From an uncultured Prevotella sp. (GTDB taxonomy: Bacteria > Bacteroidota > Bacteroidia > Bacteroidales > Bacteroidaceae): a DNA stretch of 41,971 nt. The stretch lies in NCBI GenBank assembly GCA_902477645.1, contig CABSIA010000006.1, forward strand, positions 1 through 41,971. Direction: 5' to 3'. Below, in pieces: positions 19,201-25,930 of this stretch. Each line of letters starts with the position of its first letter. Position 1 is the first letter of the stretch. The position numbers and the translations under genes are program-made. The notes under the pieces were generated by a model. That model saw nothing but the letters and a program-made list of their open reading frames with translations. It ran no database searches and had not been told where the DNA came from.

Positions 19201-20551
19201 AGCTAGTTTGAAGGATGAACCTCATAGGATTAATGGAGATTATGAAAAATATCAGGAGACAATGTCAAATCAGATGTCCCCATTCGCAGAAGAATTTCTA
19301 ATTTCTAAAGTTTATGAAACTCAGGAGTTTGAGGATATAATACTTGACCGTGAGTTGTATGCACATTGGTTTATTTGTTTAATAGCTCAAAAAATGGAAG
19401 AGAAAGGATTGACTCATCATGTTTTAAATGGAGCAATGAAAGTCGTGATGAATCAACCCAAATCATTTGATTGTAGCTTTATCCCAGAACTAGTAATTAG
19501 GTTAGAGGATATAGAGACCGTAAATGAATTCAGGACAAATCTATTATCTAATAAATATTATAACCTGTATTCTTCTGTTACTGGTGCAATAGATAGTGAA
19601 ACTTATCCATTTCTGAAAGAAATTATAAATGCATATAAAGACGGTTCTTGTGACAATTGTTGTATAAATAACTACTTACGTTTTTACCGTTATCATACAG
19701 TTCAGAATGTTATAAAGATATTTGACTTGTTAAATGTGGCACAAGTAAGTGGCAAAGATGTATGCTATCCATACCTTCTTGACCATCTGCAATATCACAT
19801 AAAAAATTGCGAAGAGGCTGCTTATAAAAGGTATCAGGAAATATTGCTTTCATTTGATTTTAACAACAGTTATCCAAGTTTGTCATCTCAGATTGTTGAT
19901 GCAATAGGTGATGTGCTCTCAGATAGTGAAGCTCATGATTTTGCAAAGGCAGTAAATCGTAAAGTAATTGATTATATGAGTAATTCTTCATCTGCTTCAA
20001 ATCCATTTGATTTTCTTTATTTTAAGCTGTTGCCAAAGTATCAGGACGATATATTGGAGGAATTGTGTGATGTGTTAGCATCTGAGGATAAATACATGAT
20101 GTTCTATTACCAAATGAACAACTATCTTGGATCTGGCTTTGATTCTGGTGCTGGTCCATTGTTCCAATGTAATCATGAGGTATTAAAAGCTGCATGTTAT
20201 AGGCATCCTTCTGTACTACCTAGACGGTTTGCAAAGATGTGTCCTGTATATAAATATTCCGAAAACGGCAAAGAGCAAGAATTTAGTGATTTCTTTTTGT
20301 GGCTTTGTGATAACTTTGGAGACCAAAAGGAAATGTTAAGTGCGTTTAGTTCAAATATGGGAACTTACAGCTGGGTTGGAGTTAATGGCTTTTCAAACTT
20401 TATTGCAGAACGCATTCCTTGTATAAAACAATTGCTTTCGCATCATAATCCTAATGTAAAAGAATGGGCAGAGACTGAGCTAGAATCAGTACGAAAAGAA
20501 GTTGTTCGAGAACAAGGAAAAGAAGCCTATGAACGAATGATAAGAGGATAG
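16277..20551 (+). CDS. Calcineurin-type metallophosphoesterase fused to a STAND-like NTPase and helical repeats
   Basis: A 1424-aa protein. Residues 1-300 are a metallophosphoesterase with every metal-site motif present: D8-x-H10 (FSDFHLNG), D47 (YSGDLLE), N92-H93 (GNHDINR), H215 (LTHYP) and H244-x-H246 (CGHSHGG). A P-loop NTPase follows, with Walker A SGMGKT ending at T407 and Walker B KVVIIDN with D447. From about 650 to the end the chain is long, helical and leucine-rich, as in STAND sensor arms. Effector plus NTPase plus repeats is the layout of Avs-like immune proteins; here the effector would hydrolyse a phosphodiester (nucleotide or nucleic acid). Calcineurin-type domains have been predicted as effectors in STAND conflict systems, but I know of no characterised member with this exact operon. 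The gene is strongly AT-rich. It is the last of three co-directional genes. Confidence 0.85.
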   Translation: MRILHFSDFHLNGLKLNEARNNLKYMIKALTEINAEDKIDLIIYSGDLLERGGEGYNHQLPLGFNAFVAEVIEPIVSALKLEKSRFIFTPGNHDINRHADSHRFEDSLEKDASTLEGIIQLTKANDVNDYTKRVDEFKEFEKSYYEPLDNINYQCGKFVSTFELTIDDIKVGISSLNTVWRCGDNDAHKIALGINQITECNAHLDSKDVKIALTHYPIAFLKEVEREDVRQICAQHFDMFFCGHSHGGYVNFQAPYQNKAFFEINSSGTLAANTYEHDSRYKNAFQIIDYELTGKYIIQNFKQLKYQDFELDRTEFADGKNVRIYPDETHLKSLYEEQKNKLHEDELRIIKSLINPFESIDDFVNRPNNEVMKSRFESCSKMDEIRNNILNSSNDCRLMALSGMGKTRMIAETFRGQEGVFYSRDGQCINGLNALLKHCDPKVVIIDNCNQTLMHEANKCIDEYGKKVRLITIYNVIKPNEESTRGELYKLDYTITKEIVDKMIAAEMFISKNKDLSCAIKARSGNIPYMALLLICAYKKNHTLKIEKANDVLSSILSGKEPLDDNKEKVLQALSLFDPLGHDGSLMDEYNFVTHNEKIHHIALNQVPINILFKDTINEYSNRQLVEKEGYCVRVRPRPLAEWLTENWLVKYGECVADVIEEINQLPPSLSHRLFRALNNRIKEMQTSPSAHSLFDLLNDPETGSFHNERIAFSKAGSQLFLSMGMVSPVMVAKNLNELITNKSIEWLQNEMDSDARRNLVWALENICMDENAFLDGAKCLARLAVAENEDISNNATGQFLQLFHLYLSGTQADLKTHISLIQSLRENEIYLPLVIKAIGSAFVTRGFHRTITNGISTYSDTPDDYQPSISEVKFYWRDCVDVLTYITDQKPELCQMVIDMLPNHVGDFSNLCEMPLLYRLIEHYGEALDYQWPKMRDNLSMCLQHWFKGTAEQSVELKGWIMKLAPRTLLGRIKASLKDEPHRINGDYEKYQETMSNQMSPFAEEFLISKVYETQEFEDIILDRELYAHWFICLIAQKMEEKGLTHHVLNGAMKVVMNQPKSFDCSFIPELVIRLEDIETVNEFRTNLLSNKYYNLYSSVTGAIDSETYPFLKEIINAYKDGSCDNCCINNYLRFYRYHTVQNVIKIFDLLNVAQVSGKDVCYPYLLDHLQYHIKNCEEAAYKRYQEILLSFDFNNSYPSLSSQIVDAIGDVLSDSEAHDFAKAVNRKVIDYMSNSSSASNPFDFLYFKLLPKYQDDILEELCDVLASEDKYMMFYYQMNNYLGSGFDSGAGPLFQCNHEVLKAACYRHPSVLPRRFAKMCPVYKYSENGKEQEFSDFFLWLCDNFGDQKEMLSAFSSNMGTYSWVGVNGFSNFIAERIPCIKQLLSHHNPNVKEWAETELESVRKEVVREQGKEAYERMIRG

Positions 20552-20617
20552 AAGTGAATGCGTGATATTTCTTTCTCGTAAGATTTCACGAGATATTCAT
20601 ATTTGTCCCAAATAAAC

Positions 20618-20648
20618 TTGCCCATGTGCAAAAATATTAGTACCTTCG
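20618..20648 (+). promoter_or_regulatory. Orphan Bacteroidetes-type promoter
   Basis: TTG at 20618-20620, a 20-base spacer and TACCTTCG at 20641-20648 (one change from TAnnTTTG) form a promoter pointing right. No coding sequence follows; the next feature is a series of stem-loops and a strong hairpin. Confidence 0.45.
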
Positions 20649-20654
20649 CAAAAG

Positions 20655-20902
20655 AAAAATAGAAATGCAGAGACAACGATAAATGTCATCGCAGGAGTGA
20701 GAGCACGGATGGCTCTCGATAGTTATTTGGAGATAACATCCAAGATGCTTATGACGTTCCTTATTTGTACCACAAATTTCATAAATCACTGATAATCAGT
20801 AGTGGTCAATTTCGAGGAGGTTAAATAAGATAAGTAACCATTCAAAGAGATAAACAAGAAAAGGAGCGTAACTTTTTGTGTTACACTCCTTTTCTTGTTT
20901 AT
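20655..20902 (+). ncRNA. Possible small structured RNA
   Basis: The stretch begins just after an orphan promoter and ends in a strong hairpin. It contains several small stem-loops (GAGAGC with GCTCTC; GTTAT with ATAAC; ACTGAT with ATCAGT) and no ORF. It matches no RNA family that I recognise. It could instead be the remnant of an element end. Confidence 0.2.
20850..20902. terminator. Long hairpin, likely bidirectional terminator
   Basis: ATAAACAAGAAAAGGAG (20850-20866) pairs perfectly with 20886-20902. After one C-A mismatch, GTAAC (20868-20872) pairs with GTTAC (20880-20884) around a TTTTTGT loop. It can end rightward transcription from the island and leftward transcription from the xylose operon, whose last gene stops at 21012. 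The T tracts are inside the arms rather than after them. Confidence 0.55.
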
Positions 20903-21011
20903 AGATTCAAGATAGACATGCAATACTTCTACCAATATAGCACATTCCATATCCGTCAGCATTGACACGTTTGCTTAAGGTAAGCATTACTCAAAATGCC
21001 GGATGATTCTA

Positions 21012-22553
21012 TTATCTCTTGCTTTTGTTTCTGGTGCGCCACAAAGCGGTCATGTCCTCAAGAGATTTTCCTTTAGTCTCAGGAACAAGCCGTGCGACGA
21101 AGATGGCTGCCGCTATGCATACTATGCCATAAAGGGCGTATGCGAAACAATGACCGAAACGGTCTCCCATTTCTCCAAGCCGCATGTTATACATAGGCAC
21201 AAATGTCGAAGAGACTATGAAATTGAATATCCACTGGAAAGCCACGGCTATAGCCACAGCCTGGCTACGGATTGTGTTCGGGAATATCTCGGCAATGAGC
21301 ACCCAGCATATAGGCCCCCATGAGAACATGAACGATGCTGAGTAAACCATAATGGAGACAACAGGAACGACAGGATCAACTGTGACAATGTTTGACATTG
21401 CAACTCCTAATGCTCCGACAGCCATCCCTACAGAGCCCCAGATAAGGAGAGGCTTGCGGCCGAGCTTCTCTACGGTAAATACGGCCACAAGAGTGAACGA
21501 GATGTTTACAATGCCCATTATCACGGTCTGCACCATAGGATTGCCCATATTCATAGACTCGAAGATACGCGGCGCATAGTAGAGTACGGCGTTGATGCCT
21601 ACAGCCTGTTGGAACACAGAGAGCATAACGCCAACAAAAATAACCATGACTCCGAACGAGAACAGGCGCTCGCTCTTTACCTCGACGGGATTTTTTATCT
21701 CCGTCAGTATCTCGCGGGCTTTTGCCAAGCCGTTGATCTTTGAGAGCACACGGAGTGACCTGTCGTCTTCGCCTATAAGTGCCAAATAGCGTGGAGACTC
21801 TGGAACGAAGCATACCAACACGGTGAACATTGCGGCAACAAACGCCTCGGAGCCAAACATATAGCGCCATCCTGTTGTGACAGTCCATGGGTCGGAGCTT
21901 GAGCTTACCTGATACACAGCCTCGCCAAGTTTCTCTATTACAGGCTGTGTGTGCTCGCCAAGAATCATAAAATTGACGAAGTAGACCACAAGCTGACCGA
22001 AGATAATGGCGAACTGGTTCCACGACACCAAGGTGCCACGCATGTTCGAAGGTGCAACCTCGGCTATATACATAGGGCAGATGGCTGAGGCGAGGCCTAC
22101 GCTGACACCTCCCAATATTCTGTAGAAGTTGAACGCTATGAGCAGGTTGAAACACGGCTCGCCGTAACTGAACAGAAGAAATTCGGGGCAATATGAGCCA
22201 AGAGCCGACAGGAAGAAGAATACACCAGCTATAGCTAACGACTTTTTACGTCCGAACTTGCCAGCCATAAAACCAGAGAGAGACGCACCAATGATACATC
22301 CGAGCAATGCGCTTGAAGATGTGATGCCGTGGACTGTATCAGTATATACAAAGTCGGGAGCGCCTAAGAAGAATGCCTGCAGACCTTTCTCGGCACCTGA
22401 TATGACGGCAGTGTCGTAACCGAAAAGGAGTCCGCCAAGAACTGCCACAAGGACTATGGAAAAGAGGTAGGCCTTGCTGCCTTTTTCAGAAAGTCCCCCT
22501 GCCCCCCGGTGAGGGGGTGCAGGATTGGGCTGGTGGTTGATTTCATTACACAT
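21012..22553 (-). CDS. xylE: Sugar-porter MFS transporter, XylE-like xylose:H+ symporter
   Basis: A 513-aa protein from the start chosen here, with about 12 membrane segments and sugar-porter signatures: GGLLFGYDTAVISGA in TM1, GRKKSLA after TM2, PMYIAEVAPSNMRGTLVS, PESPRYL in the central loop, GRKPLL, and PETKGKSLEDM after TM12. The xylB-xylA context points to D-xylose uptake across the inner membrane. The frame is open to 22616, but ATG 22553 follows a GGGGAG ribosome-binding site by about 10 bases, while the upstream ATG lies in the xylA terminator. The first 20 residues are odd: NPAPPHRGAGG is encoded by a GC-rich hairpin, and close relatives start only a few residues before the KAYLFSI segment. 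It is the third gene of the xyl operon. Confidence 0.9.
   Translation of the reverse strand: MCNEINHQPNPAPPHRGAGGLSEKGSKAYLFSIVLVAVLGGLLFGYDTAVISGAEKGLQAFFLGAPDFVYTDTVHGITSSSALLGCIIGASLSGFMAGKFGRKKSLAIAGVFFFLSALGSYCPEFLLFSYGEPCFNLLIAFNFYRILGGVSVGLASAICPMYIAEVAPSNMRGTLVSWNQFAIIFGQLVVYFVNFMILGEHTQPVIEKLGEAVYQVSSSSDPWTVTTGWRYMFGSEAFVAAMFTVLVCFVPESPRYLALIGEDDRSLRVLSKINGLAKAREILTEIKNPVEVKSERLFSFGVMVIFVGVMLSVFQQAVGINAVLYYAPRIFESMNMGNPMVQTVIMGIVNISFTLVAVFTVEKLGRKPLLIWGSVGMAVGALGVAMSNIVTVDPVVPVVSIMVYSASFMFSWGPICWVLIAEIFPNTIRSQAVAIAVAFQWIFNFIVSSTFVPMYNMRLGEMGDRFGHCFAYALYGIVCIAAAIFVARLVPETKGKSLEDMTALWRTRNKSKR
22498..22523. repeat. GC-rich palindrome inside the start of the transporter gene
   Basis: Read on the minus strand, CCTGC-A-CCCCC, loop TCACCG, GGGGG-GCAGG form a strong hairpin about 10 codons after the transporter start. 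GC-rich CCCCC/GGGGG palindromes of this style are dispersed in many Bacteroidales genomes, usually between genes. Here the repeat is translated. Confidence 0.5.
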
Positions 22554-22564
22554 AATTCTCTTAC

Positions 22565-22621
22565 TCCCCACAAGTGGAAAATGGTTGTTAATGTTTAAAA
22601 TAAAAAGTCCCCACAAGTGGG
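22565..22621. repeat. Paired TCCCCACAAGTGG hairpin units
   Basis: TCCCCACAAGTGG occurs at 22565-22577 and again at 22608-22620, each containing the self-complementary CCAC-AA-GTGG. The first copy, on the minus strand, sits directly over the ribosome-binding site of the transporter gene. The second lies just beyond the xylA stop. Confidence 0.5.
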
Positions 22622-22624
22622 CAG
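22596..22624 (-). terminator. Weak terminator after xylA
   Basis: On the minus strand, CTGCCCAC-TT-GTGGGGAC forms a short GC hairpin followed by TTTTTATTTT. It begins six bases beyond the xylA stop and may lower expression of the transporter relative to xylBA. Confidence 0.5.
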
Positions 22625-22629
22625 TTTTT

Positions 22630-23949
22630 TTAGCAGTACATATTCACAATAGCCTCATAGAGTTCCTGCTTGCCGCTGGTTTGTACAGGTTCTGGCTGAG
22701 TCTTGGCGTATGCCACAACATCCTCAAGTGTGAGCTTGCCATCCTCAAAGTCCTTACCCTTGCCGTTGTCGAATGACGCGTAGCGGTCGGCAACCATCTG
22801 TTTGTAAGGTGACTTCTCGAGAAGCTCGGCAGCACAGAGCAGCGCGCGTGCCATGGCATCCATACCGGCAATGTGCGCGATGAAGATATCCTCAAGATCA
22901 GTAGAGTTTCGGCGTGTCTTGGCATCAAAGTTTGTACCACCGTTGCCAAGACCTCCGTTGCGGATAATCTGCATCATGGCCTGCACGAGCTCGTAGTTGT
23001 CAATAGGGAACTGGTCTGTGTCCCATCCGTTCTGGTAGTCGCCACGGTTTGCGTCTATTGAGCCGAGCATGTTGTTGTCAACAGCTACACATAGCTCGTG
23101 CTCGAATGTGTGTCCGGCAAGTGTCGCATGGTTGACCTCGATATTCACCTTGAAGTCCTTGTCAAGACCATGAGCCTTGAGGAAGCCGACAACAGTCTCT
23201 GTATCAACATCATACTGGTGTTTTGCCGGCTCCATAGGCTTTGGCTCGATGAGGAAAGTGCCAGTAAAGCCATTTGAGCGGGCATAGTCGCGGGCAATGG
23301 TGAGCATCTGTGCCAGATGCTCTTTCTCACGCTTTTGGTCAGTGTTCAGAAGGCTCATGTAGCCCTCACGTCCACCCCAGAACACATAGTTCTGACCGCC
23401 GAGGGCTATTGTCGCGTCGATAGCGTTTTTAATCTGAACCGCAGCACGTGCCACAACATCAAAATCAGGATTTGTGGCAGCACCGTTCATATATCTGGCA
23501 TTGCCGAACACGTTTGCGGTGCCCCAGAGGTTTTTAATGCCTGTAGCAGCCATCTTCTCCTTAAGATAAGCCGTAATCTCGCACATGCGGTTCTCGTAGT
23601 CTGCGATGTCTTCTCCAAGGTCGCCTATGAGGTCAACATCATGGAAGCAGAAATATTCAATGCCGAGTTTCTGCATAATCTCAAAACCCGCGTCAGCTTT
23701 CTGCCTCGCTACGGTCATAACGTCTGCCCCCTCGTTCCACGGGAATTTCTTTGTACCTCCACCAAACTGGTCGCCGCCCTCGGCGCAAAGTGTATGCCAC
23801 CATGCCATGGCAAATTTCAGCCACTCCTTCATAGGCTTGCCCAAAACCATACGCTCAGCGTCGTAGTAGCGGAATGCCATGGGGTTGTGTGACTCTGTTC
23901 CCTCAAACTTAATTTTTCCAACTGACGGGAAGTATTCTTTCTGTGTCAT
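22630..23949 (-). CDS. xylA: Xylose isomerase
   Basis: A 439-aa enzyme that interconverts D-xylose and D-xylulose in the cytoplasm. The class II xylose isomerase signatures are all visible: AWWHTLCAEGGDQFGGGT near the N-terminus, the catalytic histidine in FCFHDVDL, the metal-binding glutamate in LIEPKPMEP, NHATLAGHTFEHE, and the second metal site in GSIDANRGD. Length is normal for the family and the sequence is of the Bacteroidales type. The ATG at 23949 begins MTQKEYFPSVGKIKFEG, the expected N-terminus. It lies about 105 bases after xylB, in the same direction, and feeds xylulose to it. Confidence 0.98.
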   Translation of the reverse strand: MTQKEYFPSVGKIKFEGTESHNPMAFRYYDAERMVLGKPMKEWLKFAMAWWHTLCAEGGDQFGGGTKKFPWNEGADVMTVARQKADAGFEIMQKLGIEYFCFHDVDLIGDLGEDIADYENRMCEITAYLKEKMAATGIKNLWGTANVFGNARYMNGAATNPDFDVVARAAVQIKNAIDATIALGGQNYVFWGGREGYMSLLNTDQKREKEHLAQMLTIARDYARSNGFTGTFLIEPKPMEPAKHQYDVDTETVVGFLKAHGLDKDFKVNIEVNHATLAGHTFEHELCVAVDNNMLGSIDANRGDYQNGWDTDQFPIDNYELVQAMMQIIRNGGLGNGGTNFDAKTRRNSTDLEDIFIAHIAGMDAMARALLCAAELLEKSPYKQMVADRYASFDNGKGKDFEDGKLTLEDVVAYAKTQPEPVQTSGKQELYEAIVNMYC

Positions 23950-23966
23950 TTTGTTAATTGTTAATT

Positions 23967-24059
23967 ATTAGTTATTAGTTATTAGTTGACGGGCAAACAA
24001 GTTGATACCAAAGTTTACCCAATATTTAGATTCTTCATTCTTCACTCTTCGTTCTTCAC
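23967..24059. repeat. Short tandem repeats between xylB and xylA
   Basis: The 106-base gap between xylB and xylA contains ATTAGTT three times head to tail (23967-23987). A run of TTCTTCA-like units (about 24030-24059) reaches into the last codons of xylB. Simple low-complexity repeats like these are common in Bacteroidales intergenic DNA and could change length by slippage. No promoter is obvious. Confidence 0.5.
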
Positions 24060-25528
24060 TTCTTAAGCGTCTCTTTCCACCTTTCATACGCCTCAATATA
24101 TTGACTGCGGTCTGCGGCAGGATGTACTTCTGCAATGGTTTTTAGAGATGCGAACGCCTCATTGTGATCCTTATAGTATCCAAGCCCCATGCCTGCGCCC
24201 TTTGCCGCGCCTACAGCTCCGTCTGTGTCAATGAGCTTTATTGTAGCGCCAGACACCGAGGCGAGAGTATCGCGGAATATAGGGCTGAGGAACATATTGG
24301 CATTGCCAGCATGTATGGTATCGATCTTCATGCCTATGCTCTGCATTATCTCCATGCCGTACATAAACGAGAAAACAATGCCTTCCTGAGCTGCACGGAT
24401 TATGTGACGACGGTCATGGACATTGAAATTAAAGCCGTGCATTGAGCAGCCTGCGGTGCGGTTCTCCAAAACTCTCTCGGCTCCGTTGCCAAACGGCAAA
24501 ATGGTTACTCCATCGCTGCCTACGGGCACCTGAGCGGCTGCGCCGTTCATTGCGGGATAGCTCAAATCGGGTGCGACATTGCGGTGAATCCAGGAGTTGA
24601 GGCAGCCTGTGCCATTGATACATGTCATAACGCCAATGCGTGGATTTTCCGCAGTATGGTTAACATGGGCGAAATTGTTCACTCTCGACAGAGAGTCGTA
24701 ATTTATGGCGCCGTTGACACCATACACCACTCCAGATGTCCCGGCAGTCGACGCTACCTCTCCAGGCTCAAACACATTAAGCGAGAGAGCATTGTTTGGC
24801 TGGTCGCCCGCCCTGTAAGTAACAGGAGTTCCTGGAGCGAGTCCGAGATCTGCGGCGGCTTTTGCTGACAGACGTCCCTGCTCACAGAATGTAGTGCGAA
24901 TATCAGGGAGAATAGACTCGTCAAAACCAAAATAATCCATCAGCAACTTTGCCGGAGCATTCTCCTTAAAGTCCCACAACATATATTCTGAGAGTCCCTC
25001 GGGATTAGTGACTATCTCGCCTGTAAGCCTGTATGCGACATAGTCTGCAGGGAGCATCACCTTATATATGTTATTGAAAACATCAGGCTCATTCTCTTTT
25101 ACCCATGCCAGTTTAGTTGCCGTGAAATTGCCAGGAAGGTTGAGAAGGTGCTCCAGGCACACGCTGCTGCCAATCTCGCCTGCGGCTTTCTCTCCGTATG
25201 GAACACCACGTGAGTCACACCATATTATGGCATCACGCAACACCTTGCCGCTTTTGTCTATTGCCACAAGTCCGTGCATTTGGTATGAAAAGCCTATTGC
25301 CTTGATATCTGCCGAAGCCACCCCCGACTGCGCAAGCACCAGTTTTGTAGCCTCACGCAGGTATTCCATCCATGAGTCCGGGTTCTGCTCTGCCCAAGAT
25401 GGCTTCAGAGCCTTGATGGGGGCCTCAGTCTTTGGAACGAAATCGGAGGCGACGCATTTGCCTGTTTCGGCATCAACTATAGCCGCCTTTACAGAAGAGG
25501 TACCTATATCGTATCCTAATAAATACAT
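24056..25528 (-). CDS. xylB: Xylulokinase
   Basis: A 490-aa FGGY-family kinase that phosphorylates D-xylulose to xylulose-5-phosphate for the pentose phosphate pathway. The N-terminal domain starts with LGYDIGTSSVKAAIVD (phosphate-binding loop), with SYQMHGLVAI and the AIIWCDSRG segment typical of xylulokinase. The C-terminal actin-like domain carries AGTSGVVYGV and GVTILPFGNG. Length is normal. It is the first gene of the xyl operon, preceded by a perfect -7 box. No xylose regulator gene (XylR or NUDIX type) is in the window. Confidence 0.95.
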   Translation of the reverse strand: MYLLGYDIGTSSVKAAIVDAETGKCVASDFVPKTEAPIKALKPSWAEQNPDSWMEYLREATKLVLAQSGVASADIKAIGFSYQMHGLVAIDKSGKVLRDAIIWCDSRGVPYGEKAAGEIGSSVCLEHLLNLPGNFTATKLAWVKENEPDVFNNIYKVMLPADYVAYRLTGEIVTNPEGLSEYMLWDFKENAPAKLLMDYFGFDESILPDIRTTFCEQGRLSAKAAADLGLAPGTPVTYRAGDQPNNALSLNVFEPGEVASTAGTSGVVYGVNGAINYDSLSRVNNFAHVNHTAENPRIGVMTCINGTGCLNSWIHRNVAPDLSYPAMNGAAAQVPVGSDGVTILPFGNGAERVLENRTAGCSMHGFNFNVHDRRHIIRAAQEGIVFSFMYGMEIMQSIGMKIDTIHAGNANMFLSPIFRDTLASVSGATIKLIDTDGAVGAAKGAGMGLGYYKDHNEAFASLKTIAEVHPAADRSQYIEAYERWKETLKK

Positions 25529-25560
25529 AATGATGGTTTTTAGTTTTAGAATTTGTTTTG

Positions 25561-25568
25561 CAAAGATA
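25561..25568 (-). promoter_or_regulatory. -7 box of the xylBA-transporter operon
   Basis: TATCTTTG on the minus strand is a perfect Bacteroidetes -7 element 33 bases before the xylB start codon. The region about 20 bases upstream lacks a clear TTG or TTTG, so an activator may be needed. Confidence 0.6.
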
Positions 25569-25684
25569 CAATTTTATTACTTATTGCGGGCATAAAAACT
25601 GAGAAAAAAAGTCTGATTATCAATTTGCCCCCAATTTGTAAACATTCTGATACCCTGCCTGTTACGCATTGCTCACGCAAAGAC

Positions 25685-25718
25685 ATGAAAAAAGGAGTTA
25701 CGAAACTCGTAACTCCTT
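25685..25718 (-). terminator. Terminator of the tRNA gene
   Basis: On the minus strand, AAGGAGTTACGA (complement of 25707-25718) pairs perfectly over 12 bp with TCGTAACTCCTT (complement of 25692-25703) around a GTT loop, and TTTTTT follows. It starts 12 bases past the tRNA 3' end. Confidence 0.9.
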
Positions 25719-25729
25719 ACATGTAAGTG

Positions 25730-25803
25730 TAGCGGGAGTGGGACCCGAACCCACGACCTCCGGATTATGAATCCGACGCTCTAACCAGCTGAGCTACCCC
25801 GCC
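25730..25803 (-). tRNA. tRNA-Met (anticodon CAT)
   Basis: A complete cloverleaf of 74 bases. The acceptor stem GGCGGGG pairs with TCCCGCT (G-T at both ends). The D arm is GCTC/GAGC, the anticodon stem TCGGA/TCCGG surrounds loop TTCATAA with anticodon CAT, and the T arm GTGGG/CCCAC has loop TTCGGGT. The discriminator base is A and CCA is not encoded, as is usual in Bacteroidetes. The anticodon also fits an isoleucine tRNA modified with lysidine, so the elongator-Met call is likely but not certain. It has its own promoter and terminator. Despite its position between two loci, nothing suggests that it is the integration site of the island. Confidence 0.92.
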
Positions 25804-25820
25804 ATCCTTGTTTGCGGGTG

Positions 25821-25852
25821 CAAAGGTACATTAAAGTTTTGAAACCGCCAAA
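25821..25852 (-). promoter_or_regulatory. Promoter of the tRNA gene
   Basis: On the minus strand, TTTG (25849-25852), a 20-base spacer and TACCTTTG (25821-25828) match the Bacteroidetes consensus at both boxes. It lies 17 bases before the tRNA 5' end. Confidence 0.8.
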
Positions 25853-25930
25853 TAATTCTGAAACTTTTTCAGTTAAAGATTAAATATTGACAGAAAAACG
25901 CAACTACCCCTCAAGTGTCGGAGAAGCCAG

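Larger units (their letters stand above)
1..20551. mobile_element. Integrated mobile element or genomic island with defence cargo; borders not resolved
   Basis: The left part encodes a tyrosine recombinase, an excisionase-type HTH protein and a P-loop helicase-like protein, which is a common integration and replication module of Bacteroidales integrative elements. The genes that follow to 20551 are defence-type genes, more AT-rich than the xylose and PUL genes to the right. No relaxase, mobilisation or conjugation gene is present, so the element is either larger than the window on the left or not self-mobile. I found no convincing pair of attachment repeats. The extent given is an inference: the left end may lie before base 1 and the right end somewhere between 20552 and 21011. 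Confidence 0.55.
20552..21011. other. Gene-free junction between defence island and xylose operon
   Basis: No convincing protein gene is present; the 60-codon minus-strand frame here runs through a strong hairpin and has no family features. The stretch holds a promoter (20618-20648), several short stem-loops (for example GAGAGC/GCTCTC near 20700-20718 and ACTGAT-A-ATCAGT near 20789-20801), and a long hairpin at 20850-20902. If the island is an integrated element, its right end probably lies here. Confidence 0.6.

Noticed and set aside
20786..20968. Minus-strand 60-codon frame in the gap right of the island
   Set aside because: It runs through the long hairpin at 20850-20902, has no family features and no ribosome-binding site.
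22554..22616. Upstream start of the transporter (63 bases longer)
   Set aside because: It begins inside the hairpin terminator behind xylA and adds residues not seen in sugar porters, while ATG 22553 has a good ribosome-binding site.
23967..24059. CRISPR-like repeats
   Set aside because: The units are 7-8 bases, adjacent and low in complexity, with no spacers; no cas genes are in the window.
25730..25803. tRNA-Met as the integration site of the island
   Set aside because: The tRNA lies more than 5 kb right of the last defence gene, beyond the intact xyl operon, and no copy of its 3' end was found near the integrase.
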